The notes: generated by a model not told the origin, from the letters alone. A stretch of DNA of 39,736 nt from Dongia mobilis (GCF_945906275.1 NZ_CAMDRA010000012.1:1-39736), one strand, 5' to 3'. Shown: positions 31,476 through 39,736, counted from the stretch's first letter. Made by a program: numbers and translations.

Positions 31476-31826
31476 CTAGTTTGGGCGCCCCGCCTTCAGC
31501 CGATAAGTCCCGGCTTCCGGCTTGTCGAACATGTCGCGCAGAAGCGGGTGGCGGCAGGGACGCCCACTGTCATCGGGCAGCAGGTTCTGCTCGGAAACAT
31601 AGGCGACATAGGTCGTCTCGGCGTTCTCGGCCAACAGATGATAGAAGGGCTGCTCCCGATGCGGCCGCAGTTCGGCCGGAATCGATTGCAGCCATTCATC
31701 AGTATTGGCGAAAACCGGATCGACATCGAACACCACGCCCCGAAACGGGTAAACGCGGTGTTTGACGATGTCGCCGATGTTGAAGCGGGCGGTGGCGCTT
31801 CGACCTGGAATGGAGTTTTCTTTCAT
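31476..31826 (-). CDS. hspQ: heat-shock protein HspQ (YccV-like, hemimethylated DNA-binding type)
   Basis: A 116-residue protein of the HspQ/YccV family. ARFNIGDIVKHRVYPFRGVV, the DPVF-NTDEWLQSI run, QPFYHLLAEN and YVAYVSEQNLLPDDSG are diagnostic. In enterobacteria HspQ is heat-induced and enhances Lon protease; whether that holds in alphaproteobacteria is not shown. The ribosome site is weak. It stands alone, with about 210 empty bases between it and the MoxR gene. Confidence 0.92.
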   Translation of the reverse strand: MKENSIPGRSATARFNIGDIVKHRVYPFRGVVFDVDPVFANTDEWLQSIPAELRPHREQPFYHLLAENAETTYVAYVSEQNLLPDDSGRPCRHPLLRDMFDKPEAGTYRLKAGRPN

Positions 31827-32038
31827 GTCTCAAAGATTGGGCCGGCCACGGCATCCGTCAAGTCCCGGCTCGGGATCCCGAAGGAACGGGAAACTGATCG
31901 AGCCCTTGCTGCCCGGAAACGGGCCGATCAGGGTGCGGTGTCCGTGCTCAGCGCGGATTTCTTGATCCATGGCTCGAAGCCGGAGATCATGGTCTCTGCG
32001 CCCTGACTGAATCGCTTGCCAAGTAGGAATCCTGTTCA

Positions 32039-32893
32039 ATGACCAAGCCCGCCAAATTCGCCGGCACCGAGAGCTATATCACCACGCGCGATCTGGAGAT
32101 CGCGGTCAATGCGGCCATGACCCTGGAACGGCCGCTGCTGGTGAAGGGCGAGCCCGGGACTGGCAAGACCGTGCTGGCGCGCGAAGTGGCGACGGCCCTC
32201 AAGATGCCGCTCATCGAATGGCATGTGAAATCGACCACCAAGGCAGCGCAGGGTCTCTACGAATATGACGCGGTGGCGCGACTGCGCGACGGGCAGTTGG
32301 GCGAGGCCAAGGTCCATGACATTTCGAACTACATCGTGCGCGGCAAACTGTGGGATGCCTTCACGGCCGACCGGCAGGTCGTGCTGCTGATCGACGAGAT
32401 CGACAAGGCGGATATCGAATTTCCCAACGACCTGCTGCAGGAACTCGACCGCATGGAGTTCTTTGTCTACGAGACCAAGGAAACGGTGAAGGCGCGGCAT
32501 CGACCGCTGGTGATCATCACGTCCAACAATGAGAAGGAGTTGCCGGATGCCTTCCTGCGCCGCTGCTTCTTCCATTTCATCCGTTTCCCCGACCGTGTCA
32601 CGATGGAGCGGATCGTCGCCTCGCACTATCCCGACATCAAGCACGATCTGGTGCGCGAGGCCCTGAACCTCTTCTTCGACATCCGCGAGGTGCCGGGGCT
32701 GAAGAAGAAGCCGGCCACCTCGGAACTGCTCGACTGGCTGAAATTGCTGATGGTCGACGACATCCCGGCGGAGATCCTGAAATCCAACGACCCGAAGCTG
32801 GTGGTGCCGCCGCTCTACGGCGCCCTCCTCAAGAACGAGCAGGATGTGCATCTCTTCGAGCGGGTGGCGTTCCTCGCCCGGCGCGGGCAATAG
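32039..32893 (+). CDS. MoxR-family AAA+ ATPase
   Basis: A 284-residue ATPase of the MoxR/CoxD type. Walker A is GEPGTGKT (37-44), Walker B LLIDEID (116-122), sensor 1 ITSNNEKELPD (160-170), with the arginine finger region FLRRCFFHF. MoxR proteins act as chaperones that mature metal enzymes or complexes together with a VWA protein; that partner is the next gene, seven bases on. No oxidase or dehydrogenase gene is nearby to show the client. Confidence 0.92.
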   Translation: MTKPAKFAGTESYITTRDLEIAVNAAMTLERPLLVKGEPGTGKTVLAREVATALKMPLIEWHVKSTTKAAQGLYEYDAVARLRDGQLGEAKVHDISNYIVRGKLWDAFTADRQVVLLIDEIDKADIEFPNDLLQELDRMEFFVYETKETVKARHRPLVIITSNNEKELPDAFLRRCFFHFIRFPDRVTMERIVASHYPDIKHDLVREALNLFFDIREVPGLKKKPATSELLDWLKLLMVDDIPAEILKSNDPKLVVPPLYGALLKNEQDVHLFERVAFLARRGQ

Positions 32894-32899
32894 GCTCGC

Positions 32900-34096
32900 A
32901 TGTTCGCCGGCTTCATCACTAGCTTGCGCAACGAAGGTGTGCTGGTCTCGCTCACCGAATATCTCACATTGCTCAAAGCGATGAAGCATCAGGTGGCAGT
33001 TCTCGATGTCGAGGATTTCTATTATCTGGCGCGTGCGACCCTGGTGAAGGATGAGCGGCTGGTCGATCGTTTCGACCGGGTCTTCGCGCTCTATTTCCAG
33101 GGGCTCAGTGGCATCTCGGAAGATCTGCTGGCCGAGATCCCGGACGAATGGCTGAAGAAGCTCGCCGAGAAATATCTCTCACCCGAGGAGATGGCAGCCA
33201 TTCAGGGGCTTGGCGGATTCGAGAAGCTGATGGAAACCCTGCGAGAAAGACTGCAAGAGCAGAAGGGGCGCCATCAGGGCGGCTCAAAATGGATCGGCAC
33301 CGCCGGCACCTCGCCCTTCGGCGCCTATGGCTACAATCCGGAAGGTGTCCGCATCGGGCAGGCGGAATCGCGCCATCGCCGCGCAGTCAAGGTGTGGGAC
33401 AAGCGCGAGTTCAAGGATCTCGACGGCGAAGTCGAATTGGGCACCCGCGGCATCAAGCTCGCCCTCCGGCGCCTGCGCCGCTGGGGCCGCGAGGGCGAGG
33501 CCAATGAGCTGGATCTGGGCGGCACCATTCGCGCCACCGCGGCCAATGGCGGCGTGCTCGATTTGCATCTGCGGCCAGAGCGGCGCAACAAGGTAAAGGT
33601 GCTGCTGCTGCTCGATATCGGCGGGTCGATGGACGATCATATCGAGGAATCGGCGCAGCTCTTCTCAGCCGCGAAATCCGAATTCAAGCATCTCGAGACT
33701 TTCTACTTCCACAACTGCCCCTATGAGAAGCTGTGGCGCCCAAGAAACGAATCAGGCCGGCGCCGCCATGACGATTTCACCTCGACCACCCAGGTCATGA
33801 ACACCTATGGCCCCGACTGGTGCCTGATCATCGTCGGCGATGCCACGATGAGCCCCTATGAGATTACCCATGCCGGCGGCTCGGTCGAGCATTGGAACGA
33901 GGAAGCCGGGGCGGTGTGGATCGAAAGGCTGCTGAAGCACTATCCGAAATCAGCCTGGATCAACCCGCGCGATACCCAGCATTGGGGCTATACCGCGTCG
34001 CTGAAACTGCTGAAGCAGATGATGGGGGACAGGATGTTCCCGCTGACCCTCGATGGTCTGGACGGCGCCTTGAAGGAACTCAGGCGCCCGCATTAG
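32900..34096 (+). CDS. CoxE-like VWA domain protein
   Basis: A 398-residue partner of the MoxR ATPase. The N-terminal 200 residues are helical; the von Willebrand A domain follows from about 230, with metal site LLLLDIGGSMDD (D239, S243), that is D-x-G-x-S where most VWA domains have D-x-S-x-S, as is usual in this bacterial subfamily. The second motif region is EEAGAVWIERLLKHYPKSAW. The pair resembles coxD/coxE-type assembly modules, but no cox structural gene is present. Start ATG lacks a strong site, suggesting coupling to the upstream gene. Confidence 0.9.
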   Translation: MFAGFITSLRNEGVLVSLTEYLTLLKAMKHQVAVLDVEDFYYLARATLVKDERLVDRFDRVFALYFQGLSGISEDLLAEIPDEWLKKLAEKYLSPEEMAAIQGLGGFEKLMETLRERLQEQKGRHQGGSKWIGTAGTSPFGAYGYNPEGVRIGQAESRHRRAVKVWDKREFKDLDGEVELGTRGIKLALRRLRRWGREGEANELDLGGTIRATAANGGVLDLHLRPERRNKVKVLLLLDIGGSMDDHIEESAQLFSAAKSEFKHLETFYFHNCPYEKLWRPRNESGRRRHDDFTSTTQVMNTYGPDWCLIIVGDATMSPYEITHAGGSVEHWNEEAGAVWIERLLKHYPKSAWINPRDTQHWGYTASLKLLKQMMGDRMFPLTLDGLDGALKELRRPH

Positions 34097-34137
34097 AGTG
34101 GTTCCATATCCAGTCGTTTTCAACTTACTCGATGTTT

Positions 34138-34241
34138 TTGTCATGGCCCGCGAAAGCGGGCCATCCATAGACCCGCGCGCGAGATGGATGGATCCCCGCT
34201 TTCGCGGGGATGACAAAGCACCTGCTTTCGCGGGGATGACA
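34138..34241. repeat. compound palindromic intergenic element (REP-like)
   Basis: GGCCCGC-GAAA-GCGGGCC (34145-34162), CCATCCAT facing ATGGATGG across a GC-rich centre, then CCCCGC-TTTC-GCGGGG (34194-34209). The right arm CTTTCGCGGGGATGACA is present twice (34199 and 34226), so one end is duplicated. It separates the convergent VWA and J-domain genes. Confidence 0.8.
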
Positions 34242-34258
34242 GCGCAAGGGACGTTTCG

Positions 34259-34705
34259 CTAATCCTCGCGCCCGCGCAGTTTCTTGATCTTGGCATAGGC
34301 CTCATTGGCCTGCGCTGCCATGCGGTTGGCGAGCTGGACGAAATCCGGCGGCAGGTTCAGCGCCTGGATATTGTCGGGATGCACGGGCGTGATTGCCTTG
34401 TGATAGGTAGCCTTGATTTCGGCATCGGATGCCGTCTCGCTGACACCCAGAATGTCGTAAGGGCCGCGGCCGGGCCGCGTCGAGCTTTCCATCGGCACGA
34501 TGCGGCGGATCGCTTCCTTGCGGATGATCTCGGTCGTGCCGTCGGCAGCTTCGAACGGCAGGAACATGCGGTTGTCGTTGAGCGTGTCGCTGACGCGCGT
34601 GTTGGGCGCCACGAACAGCGCCATCAGCCGTTCGATCCCGTCATCTAACTCGACCCGCATCAGGATTTTGACACGGGTCTTCTTCGTTTGCGAACTGTCG
34701 AACAT
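34259..34705 (-). CDS. J-domain protein with C-terminal DnaJ domain
   Basis: A 148-residue protein. The J domain is at the C-terminus (GPYDILGVSETASDAEIKAT, the HPD tripeptide in PVHPDN, then EAYAKIKKL), so it can stimulate DnaK ATPase. The N-terminal 80 residues (VKILMRVELDDGIERLMALF, LNDNRMFLPFEAADG) have no recognised domain and may bind a client. Most DnaJ-like proteins carry the J domain first. Start ATG at 34705 is chosen over an in-frame TTG four codons up; neither has a strong ribosome site. Confidence 0.87.
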   Translation of the reverse strand: MFDSSQTKKTRVKILMRVELDDGIERLMALFVAPNTRVSDTLNDNRMFLPFEAADGTTEIIRKEAIRRIVPMESSTRPGRGPYDILGVSETASDAEIKATYHKAITPVHPDNIQALNLPPDFVQLANRMAAQANEAYAKIKKLRGRED

Positions 34706-34785
34706 GCGGCTCTGCAACCATTGATAACAAGGTCTTCAGAGTGCGGCGAAATGGTTAATAAATGGTAGCGATTCGCCAGGGCTGA

Positions 34786-35418
34786 TTACACCGGCCGGCG
34801 CGCGAAGGCCAGCGCCACGCCCAGGCTGCACATCAGGGCGCCGGACGCGCGCTGGGCGCGCTTCATCCATTGCGGCCGCGACAGCAGGCTGCGCCGGATT
34901 TTTCCCGCGAACACGGCGATGACGATGTCGGGCGTGGTGTTGAGGGTCACCGAGATGGCACCGAGGATGATGAACTGCACCGCCACATTGCCCCGCGCTG
35001 GATCTACGAATTGCGTGACGAAAGCCAGGAAGAAGGCCGCGGTCTTCGGGTTGAACATTTCGACGAAGATGCCTTCGACAAAGGCGCGCCGGCAGCCCGC
35101 CGCCTTCACCTCGATGTTGGAGAGATCGAACCCCGCCTGGCGCCAGGTGCGGATGCCCAGCCAGACGAGATAGATCGCGCCTACCAATTTGAGCGCCGTG
35201 AAGATGTTGGCGCTGGCCATCAGGATGGCGGTGACGCCGATGGCGCCACCGATGACATGCACAAAGCCACCCAGCGCCGTGCCGAAGCTGGAGGCAAGCC
35301 CCTCGGCGCGACCGCCGGAGATGGATCGCGCCGCGACATAGAGCATGCCGGGCCCCGGTGACACGGCCAGCGCCGTTGCCGTCACCAGGAAGATCATCAG
35401 CTGCATCGGATCGAACAT
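34786..35418 (-). CDS. LysE/RhtB family exporter
   Basis: A 210-residue membrane protein with the family start FLVTATALAVSPGPGMLYVAAR and the conserved FVEGIFVEMFNPKTAAFFLAF. Six hydrophobic segments fit a LysE fold. ATG 35418 has AAGGAG eight bases upstream; a GTG three codons earlier overlaps that site and is unlikely. It lies 12 bases after the glutamate-cysteine ligase stop, so the two are co-transcribed. The substrate is unknown. Confidence 0.9.
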   Translation of the reverse strand: MFDPMQLMIFLVTATALAVSPGPGMLYVAARSISGGRAEGLASSFGTALGGFVHVIGGAIGVTAILMASANIFTALKLVGAIYLVWLGIRTWRQAGFDLSNIEVKAAGCRRAFVEGIFVEMFNPKTAAFFLAFVTQFVDPARGNVAVQFIILGAISVTLNTTPDIVIAVFAGKIRRSLLSRPQWMKRAQRASGALMCSLGVALAFARRPV

Positions 35419-35430
35419 CGGTGACACTCC

Positions 35431-36795
35431 TTAGTACGCGAACTCTGAATAGACCGGGTCGACGCTGCCGCCCCATTTGCCGTGAAAGAGGTCGAGCTTC
35501 AGCTCGGCCGGGGTCTTGCCGCTGTCGGCGATGATCTGCAGCGGGTTGAGGAAACCGGATTCGTCCATGCCGCCGAGATCGGTGGCGCCGCGCTGCTGGA
35601 GGCCGGCCCGGGCGATGGCCAGCACCTCGAGCGCGATGTCGCGGACCGTGCGGCCGCGGAACGGCGTCTTCAGGGCAAGCCTAGGCACGTCGGCGCGCAG
35701 CTGTTCATGCTCTGCGATGGTCCAATCCTTGACCAAATCCCAGGCGGCATCGAGGGCCGTCTGATCATAGAGGAGACCGACCCACAAAGCGGGGAGCGCA
35801 CAGAGACGTTCCCACGGCCCGCCATCGGCGCCGCGCATTTCCAGGAACTTCTTCAGCCGCACTTCCGGGAAAGCGGTGGTCATGTGATCGGCCCAATCGC
35901 CGGTCGTGGGAATCTCCCCCGGTGCCGCCGGCAATTTGCCGTTCAGGAAATCGCGGAACGACTGGCCCGAGGCGTCGATATACTTGCCGTCGCGATAGAC
36001 GAAATACATCGGCACATCGAGCATGTAGTCGACATAGCGCTCGAAGCCCATGCCCTCTTCGAACACTAAGGGCAGGATGCCGCAGCGATCGGGATCGGTA
36101 TCGGTCCAGATATGGCTGCGATAGGAGAGGAACCCGTTGGGCTTGCCTTCGGTGAAGGGCGAATCGGCGAAGAGGGCGGTCGCGATCGGCTGCAGGGCCA
36201 GCGACGTGCGGAACTTCTTCACCATGTCGGCTTCGGAAGAATAGTCGAGATTGACCTGCACGGTACAGGTGCGCAGCATCATGTCGAGGCCGAGCTTGCC
36301 GCGCTTGGGCATGTAGTCGCCCATGATCTTGTAGCGGCCCTTGGGCATCCAGGGTGTGTCGGCGCGCGACCATTTGGGATCGAAGCCCATGCCCAGCACA
36401 CCGATGCCGAGTTCCTCCGAGATGGTCTTCACCTGCTTCAGGTGCTGGCCAACCTCCCGACAGGTTTCGTGAATTGTGCGCAAGGGGGCGCCGGACAATT
36501 CGAACTGACCGCCCGGTTCCAGCGTGATGCTTTCGCCATTCTGCGACATGGCGATGATCTTGCCGTTCTCCTCAATGGGCTCCCAGCCATAGCGGATGAG
36601 CCCCTGGAGCAGCGCGCCGATGCCGTTGGGGGCGTCATAGCTGACGCGGCGCAGCGATTTCAGGTCATAGACGAACTTCTCGTGCTCGGTGCCGATGCGC
36701 CAATCCGCCTTGGGCTTGTTGCCTTCGGCGATGTAGTCGACGAGCTGGCGCTTTGCCGTCACTGGCTCGCCGCGCGATTTGGGCGGTGCTGACAC
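35431..36795 (-). CDS. gshA: glutamate-cysteine ligase, plant/alphaproteobacterial type
   Basis: A 454-residue enzyme that joins glutamate and cysteine with ATP, the first step of glutathione synthesis. The class seen in plants and alphaproteobacteria is shown by WRIGTEHEKFVYD, MSQNGESITLEPGGQFELSG, MRGADGGPWERLCALPALW and the cysteine-bearing MLRTCTVQVNLDYSSE. Length is full. The start is GTG with GAGGGGA eight bases ahead. It follows rsmE by 26 bases and precedes the LysE exporter gene, forming a three-gene transcript. Confidence 0.95.
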   Translation of the reverse strand: MSAPPKSRGEPVTAKRQLVDYIAEGNKPKADWRIGTEHEKFVYDLKSLRRVSYDAPNGIGALLQGLIRYGWEPIEENGKIIAMSQNGESITLEPGGQFELSGAPLRTIHETCREVGQHLKQVKTISEELGIGVLGMGFDPKWSRADTPWMPKGRYKIMGDYMPKRGKLGLDMMLRTCTVQVNLDYSSEADMVKKFRTSLALQPIATALFADSPFTEGKPNGFLSYRSHIWTDTDPDRCGILPLVFEEGMGFERYVDYMLDVPMYFVYRDGKYIDASGQSFRDFLNGKLPAAPGEIPTTGDWADHMTTAFPEVRLKKFLEMRGADGGPWERLCALPALWVGLLYDQTALDAAWDLVKDWTIAEHEQLRADVPRLALKTPFRGRTVRDIALEVLAIARAGLQQRGATDLGGMDESGFLNPLQIIADSGKTPAELKLDLFHGKWGGSVDPVYSEFAY

Positions 36796-36821
36796 GATAT
36801 ATCCCCTCAGTACGACGTTCC

Positions 36822-37604
36822 TCAGGCCGGCAATTGGCCGATCGGCACAAGGGGTGCCGGTGGCCGCAGGGCGCCGTCGCCCAGGATGCTTTGAAAGACC
36901 GCCAGCGCCGTAAGCGCCGCGGTGTCGGCACGCAGGATTCTGGGTCCCAGGCCAACCGGGGTAACAAATGGCAGATTTGAGAGGAGGTCAAGCTCGGAAC
37001 GCGCAAACCCCCCTTCTGGCCCGCAAACTATTGCCCATGCGTTAGAAATACTCACGGATGGCTGTAGCTCTGATAACGCTGTCGCAATTGGCGCGGCCGG
37101 ACCGGCCTCGGCGCACAGGATGATCCGCCGGCGCGGATCCCAGGCCGCGATCATATCGCGAAGCGATAGAGGCTGCCTGATCTCCGGCAGGGTCAGGCGT
37201 TCGGTCTGTTCGGCAGCCTCGATCGCATTGGCAGCGAGGCGCTCCAGATTGAGCCGGGTCGCGCTGGTATGCTGGGTAATGACCGGCTGGAAGGCCGCCA
37301 CCCCCAACTCCGTCGCCTTCTCGACCAGGAAATCGACGGCGTCCTTCTTCAACGGCGCAAAGCACAGCCACACATCCGGGACGCCCATCTGCGCGCGCCG
37401 TTGCGGGCCTACCCGCATTTCCACCACCCGCTTGGAAGCCTCGGTGATCTCGGCGGCGAATTCTCCGTCGCGGCCGTTGAACAGGATGATCGGATCGCCG
37501 ACGTTCCGCCGCATCACGTTGCGCAGGTAATGCGCCGCGCGCTCGGCAGCAGGGAAGACGAGGCCGGGTTTCAGTTCGACGGGCACGTAAAGGCGTGGGA
37601 TCAT
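36822..37604 (-). CDS. rsmE: 16S rRNA (uracil-1498-N3)-methyltransferase
   Basis: A 260-residue SPOUT-class enzyme that methylates U1498 of 16S rRNA. The knot motif CGPEGGFARSELDLL and the C-terminal LGPRILRADTAALTAL are signature runs, and the N-terminal MIPRLYVP plus RAAHYLRNVMRRNVGD is the PUA-like domain. ATG 37604 starts the usual N-terminus; the frame is open 32 codons further without homology. The ribosome site is weak. The gene is divergent from ubiA with 76 bases between, and upstream of gshA. Confidence 0.94.
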   Translation of the reverse strand: MIPRLYVPVELKPGLVFPAAERAAHYLRNVMRRNVGDPIILFNGRDGEFAAEITEASKRVVEMRVGPQRRAQMGVPDVWLCFAPLKKDAVDFLVEKATELGVAAFQPVITQHTSATRLNLERLAANAIEAAEQTERLTLPEIRQPLSLRDMIAAWDPRRRIILCAEAGPAAPIATALSELQPSVSISNAWAIVCGPEGGFARSELDLLSNLPFVTPVGLGPRILRADTAALTALAVFQSILGDGALRPPAPLVPIGQLPA

Positions 37605-37680
37605 GTTCTTGAGAGATTCTTGCGTGGTGACTATGGTCGCGGGCGAGAGCGTAACCCTAAATGACGGACATAACGACGTT

Positions 37681-38592
37681 ATGAGCGAGGCCAGCGACAT
37701 TCAAGCCGGCGATTGGATCGACCGCCAGATGCCGGTCTGGCTGCGCCCCTATCTGCGCCTGGCGCGGCTCGACCGGCCGATCGGCACCTGGCTGCTGCTT
37801 TTCCCCTGCTGGTGGTCCCTGGCGCTGGCGGCGCCCCAGGGGAATCTCCCCGACGGCCAGATGCTGGTGCTGTTTGCCCTGGGCGCCGTGGTGATGCGCG
37901 CCGCCGGCTGCACGGTCAACGATATCGTCGATCGCGATTTTGACGCCAAGGTGGCGCGCACGGCCAACCGGCCGCTGGCCTCGGGCGCATTGTCATTGCT
38001 GCAGGCGCTGATGTTCCTCGCACTGCTGCTGCTGGTGGGCCTGCTCATCCTGGTGCAGTTCCCGCTCTTTGCCATTCTGCTGGGGGCCGCCTCCCTCATC
38101 CTGGTCGCGGCCTACCCCTTCATGAAGCGCATCACCTGGTGGCCGCAGGCTTTCCTCGGCCTCACCTTCAATTGGGGCGCGCTGCTGGGCTGGGCCGCCG
38201 ACCAGGGCAATCTCGACCAGGCGCCGGTCTGGCTTTATCTCGGCGGCATCAGCTGGACATTGTTCTACGACACGATCTATGCCCATCAGGACAAGATCGA
38301 CGATGCCCTCATCGGCATCAAATCGACTGCCTTGAAACTGGGTACCAAGACCAAGCCCTGGTTGCTGGTCTTCGCGATGGTCGCGATCGGCTGTTTTGCG
38401 GCGTCCCTGCTCGTGGCGGGCTCAGGGTTCATCGCCTTCATCGCCCTGGTGGCGATCCTGCTCCATATGCTTTGGCAGACCTATGATGTCGATCTCGACG
38501 ACGCCAAGGATTGCCTCGCCAAGTTCCGCAGCAATCGCTTCATCGGCTGTATCATGTTCGCAGGCATCGTCCTCGATCGGCTCATGGGGTGA
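37681..38592 (+). CDS. ubiA: 4-hydroxybenzoate polyprenyltransferase UbiA
   Basis: A 303-residue membrane prenyltransferase that attaches the isoprenoid chain to 4-hydroxybenzoate in ubiquinone synthesis. Both Asp-rich motifs are seen: NDIVDRDFDAKVART and DTIYAHQDKIDD. About eight or nine membrane segments follow the entry LRLARLDRPIGTWLLLFPCW. The start at 37681 was chosen because the frame open above it overlaps the rsmE leader; no strong ribosome site is visible. The next gene overlaps it by four bases (GTGA). Confidence 0.95.
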   Translation: MSEASDIQAGDWIDRQMPVWLRPYLRLARLDRPIGTWLLLFPCWWSLALAAPQGNLPDGQMLVLFALGAVVMRAAGCTVNDIVDRDFDAKVARTANRPLASGALSLLQALMFLALLLLVGLLILVQFPLFAILLGAASLILVAAYPFMKRITWWPQAFLGLTFNWGALLGWAADQGNLDQAPVWLYLGGISWTLFYDTIYAHQDKIDDALIGIKSTALKLGTKTKPWLLVFAMVAIGCFAASLLVAGSGFIAFIALVAILLHMLWQTYDVDLDDAKDCLAKFRSNRFIGCIMFAGIVLDRLMG

Positions 38593-39248
38593 GCGATCCA
38601 CAGGCCTTCGTTCGCGCCCAGACCAGGATCGCCCGGCCCAGCCTGGTGCCGGAACTCAAACTCCATCTTGCGACCGAGATCAGCCAGATCTGGCGCGCGA
38701 CGCAGACCGAGCTCGACAATTACGGCATGCCGCCGCCTTATTGGGCCTTCTGCTGGCCGGGTGGCCAGGCGCTGACCCGGTTCCTGATCGATCATCCTCA
38801 TTGGGTGAAGGGCAAGCGGGTTCTTGATTTTGCCTCGGGGAGCGGTATTTCCGGCATCGCCGCCGCGCGCATGAAGGCCGCTCATGTGACCGCCGCCGAA
38901 ATCGATGAATTCGCCGTGGCGGCCATTGCGCTCAACGCCAGGCTGAACAAGGCCAAGGTCGAGATCGTGACCGAGGATCTGGTCGGGCGGCGCGATCTTG
39001 GTTTCGATATCGTGCTGGCCGGTGACGTATGCTACGAACGGCCGATGGCGGAACGGGTCTTCGCCTGGTTCCAGGCGCTGGCCGATGCGGGTGTCACCAT
39101 CCTCATGGGTGATCCGGGGCGGGCCTACCTGCCGCGCCATCATCTGGTCGAAATGGCGCGCTACATGGTGCCCACCTCGGTCGAGCTCGAGGACAAGGAC
39201 ATGCGGTTGACATTGGTGTGGCGCATTTCAAGCGGAGCGGAATCTTGA
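38589..39248 (+). CDS. class I methyltransferase related to ETFB-lysine methyltransferase
   Basis: A 219-residue SAM-dependent methyltransferase of the COG3897/METTL20 type. Motif I is VLDFASGSGISGIAAA, the acidic contact is in AAEIDEFA, and the post-I run DIVLAGDVCYERPMAE is typical; the N-terminal PPPYWAFCWPGGQALTRFL is the family's substrate-side motif. Members methylate lysines of the electron-transfer-flavoprotein beta subunit. The start is GTG inside the ubiA stop (GTGA), so translation is coupled. Respiratory context fits, but the target is inferred. Confidence 0.85.
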   Translation: MSDPQAFVRAQTRIARPSLVPELKLHLATEISQIWRATQTELDNYGMPPPYWAFCWPGGQALTRFLIDHPHWVKGKRVLDFASGSGISGIAAARMKAAHVTAAEIDEFAVAAIALNARLNKAKVEIVTEDLVGRRDLGFDIVLAGDVCYERPMAERVFAWFQALADAGVTILMGDPGRAYLPRHHLVEMARYMVPTSVELEDKDMRLTLVWRISSGAES

Positions 39249-39736
39249 CGAATTCGGCAAAGGTCGCGGGCCTTTATCGCTATCCGGTGCAGAGCGTGCA
39301 GGGCGAGGAATTGCCAGCGCTCACCTTCGGACCCAAGGGCATCCAAGGCGACCGCGCCTTTGCCATCGCCGATTTGGAATTGGGCGTCGTTGCCCATGTC
39401 AGCCGCGCCAAGAAACAGTATCGCGACATGTTCAGCTGGCGCGCGCGCTATCTGGCCGAGCCGCAGGCGGGGATCGATCTGCCGCTGGTCGAACTGGATT
39501 TCGGCGACGGCACGATCCTCAACAACGACGATACGGCCCTCGACAAGGCGATCAGCGACCGGCTCGGCATGGATGCGGCTTTCGTGCGCAATGACGGCAA
39601 GCGCGTGCCCTTGCTGTTCGAGCACAGTCCCTGCCACCTGCTGACCAGCGCCACCTTGAAGCGCCTCAAGCAGCATCATGCAGCCGGTGAATTTGTGCCT
39701 GCCCGGTTTCGCCCGAACATCTTCCTCGATTGTGGC
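39245..39736 (+). CDS. MOSC-domain protein, 3' end beyond the window
   Basis: The frame runs 164 codons from TTG 39245, which overlaps the preceding stop (TTGA), to the window edge. The N-terminal beta-barrel of MOSC proteins is recognisable: LYRYPVQSVQGEELPALTFG, then GIQGDRAFAIADLE. The end of the available part, FVPARFRPNIFLDC, is the start of the MOSC domain, which in relatives of mARC/YcbX/YiiM handles sulfur or molybdenum-cofactor-linked reductions. The catalytic cysteine region is not included. Third gene of the coupled ubiA run. Confidence 0.85.
   Translation, partial: MTNSAKVAGLYRYPVQSVQGEELPALTFGPKGIQGDRAFAIADLELGVVAHVSRAKKQYRDMFSWRARYLAEPQAGIDLPLVELDFGDGTILNNDDTALDKAISDRLGMDAAFVRNDGKRVPLLFEHSPCHLLTSATLKRLKQHHAAGEFVPARFRPNIFLDCG

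Noticed and set aside
31830-32039. 69-codon minus-strand frame between hspQ and the MoxR gene
   Set aside because: No ribosome site, no similarity; the 210-base gap seems to hold only promoter sequence.
1-39736. tRNA, rRNA, insertion sequence, prophage, retron or defence-island genes
   Set aside because: Looked for on both strands by motif and product; none was recognised apart from HicBA.

Overview
The window is a GC-rich bacterial chromosome segment, most likely from an alphaproteobacterium of Rhodospirillales type. The signs are a 1603-residue NAD-dependent glutamate dehydrogenase, homospermidine synthase, a SAM-II riboswitch ahead of metA, a DUF2125 protein, a plant-type glutamate-cysteine ligase and a chorismate mutase-hisC-tyrA cluster. 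Nearly all of it is core metabolism and transport. The species cannot be named from sequence alone.

Layout. 1-2540: GNAT acetyltransferase (ArsN2-like), an AT-richer secreted protein of unknown function, and a HicBA toxin-antitoxin pair with a 19-bp operator-like palindrome; this part looks accessory. 2540-3260: no convincing protein gene. Instead there is a strong + strand promoter followed by a region of about 440 nt closed by a 22-bp long-range helix and filled with hairpins, eight of them in a tandem 25-27 bp array whose arms change together while the loops stay alike. This is the most unusual object in the window and a candidate large structured RNA. 3261-6570: CorC/HlyC-type membrane protein in operon with a Crp/Fnr regulator that carries a CRP-type site at its own start, a small lipoprotein and a CitE-like lyase. 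6570-9250: two small motility-type proteins and a TPR-PRMT-like methyltransferase. 9380-15190: DMT exporter, aminotransferase, polar amino-acid ABC binding protein and two permeases (no ATPase), DUF2125 protein.

15240-21430 is a minus-strand amino-acid block: SAM-II riboswitch, metA (homoserine acylation), chorismate mutase with a degenerate dehydratase-like half, hisC, tyrA, a second chorismate mutase and homospermidine synthase. 21650-28630: LysE exporter, the giant glutamate dehydrogenase, a small membrane protein and a trypsin-like protease. 28610-31100: nhaA and nhaD sodium/proton antiporters in tandem. 31268-31354: a 28-residue membrane peptide gene with its own promoter. 31476-39736: hspQ, a MoxR ATPase/CoxE-type VWA pair, a J-domain protein, another LysE exporter, gshA, rsmE, and a translationally coupled ubiA, protein-lysine-methyltransferase-like and MOSC gene run cut by the window end.

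No tRNA, rRNA, CRISPR array, insertion sequence or prophage was recognised. Positions of promoters and helices were read by eye; no folding, database or homology computation was run.
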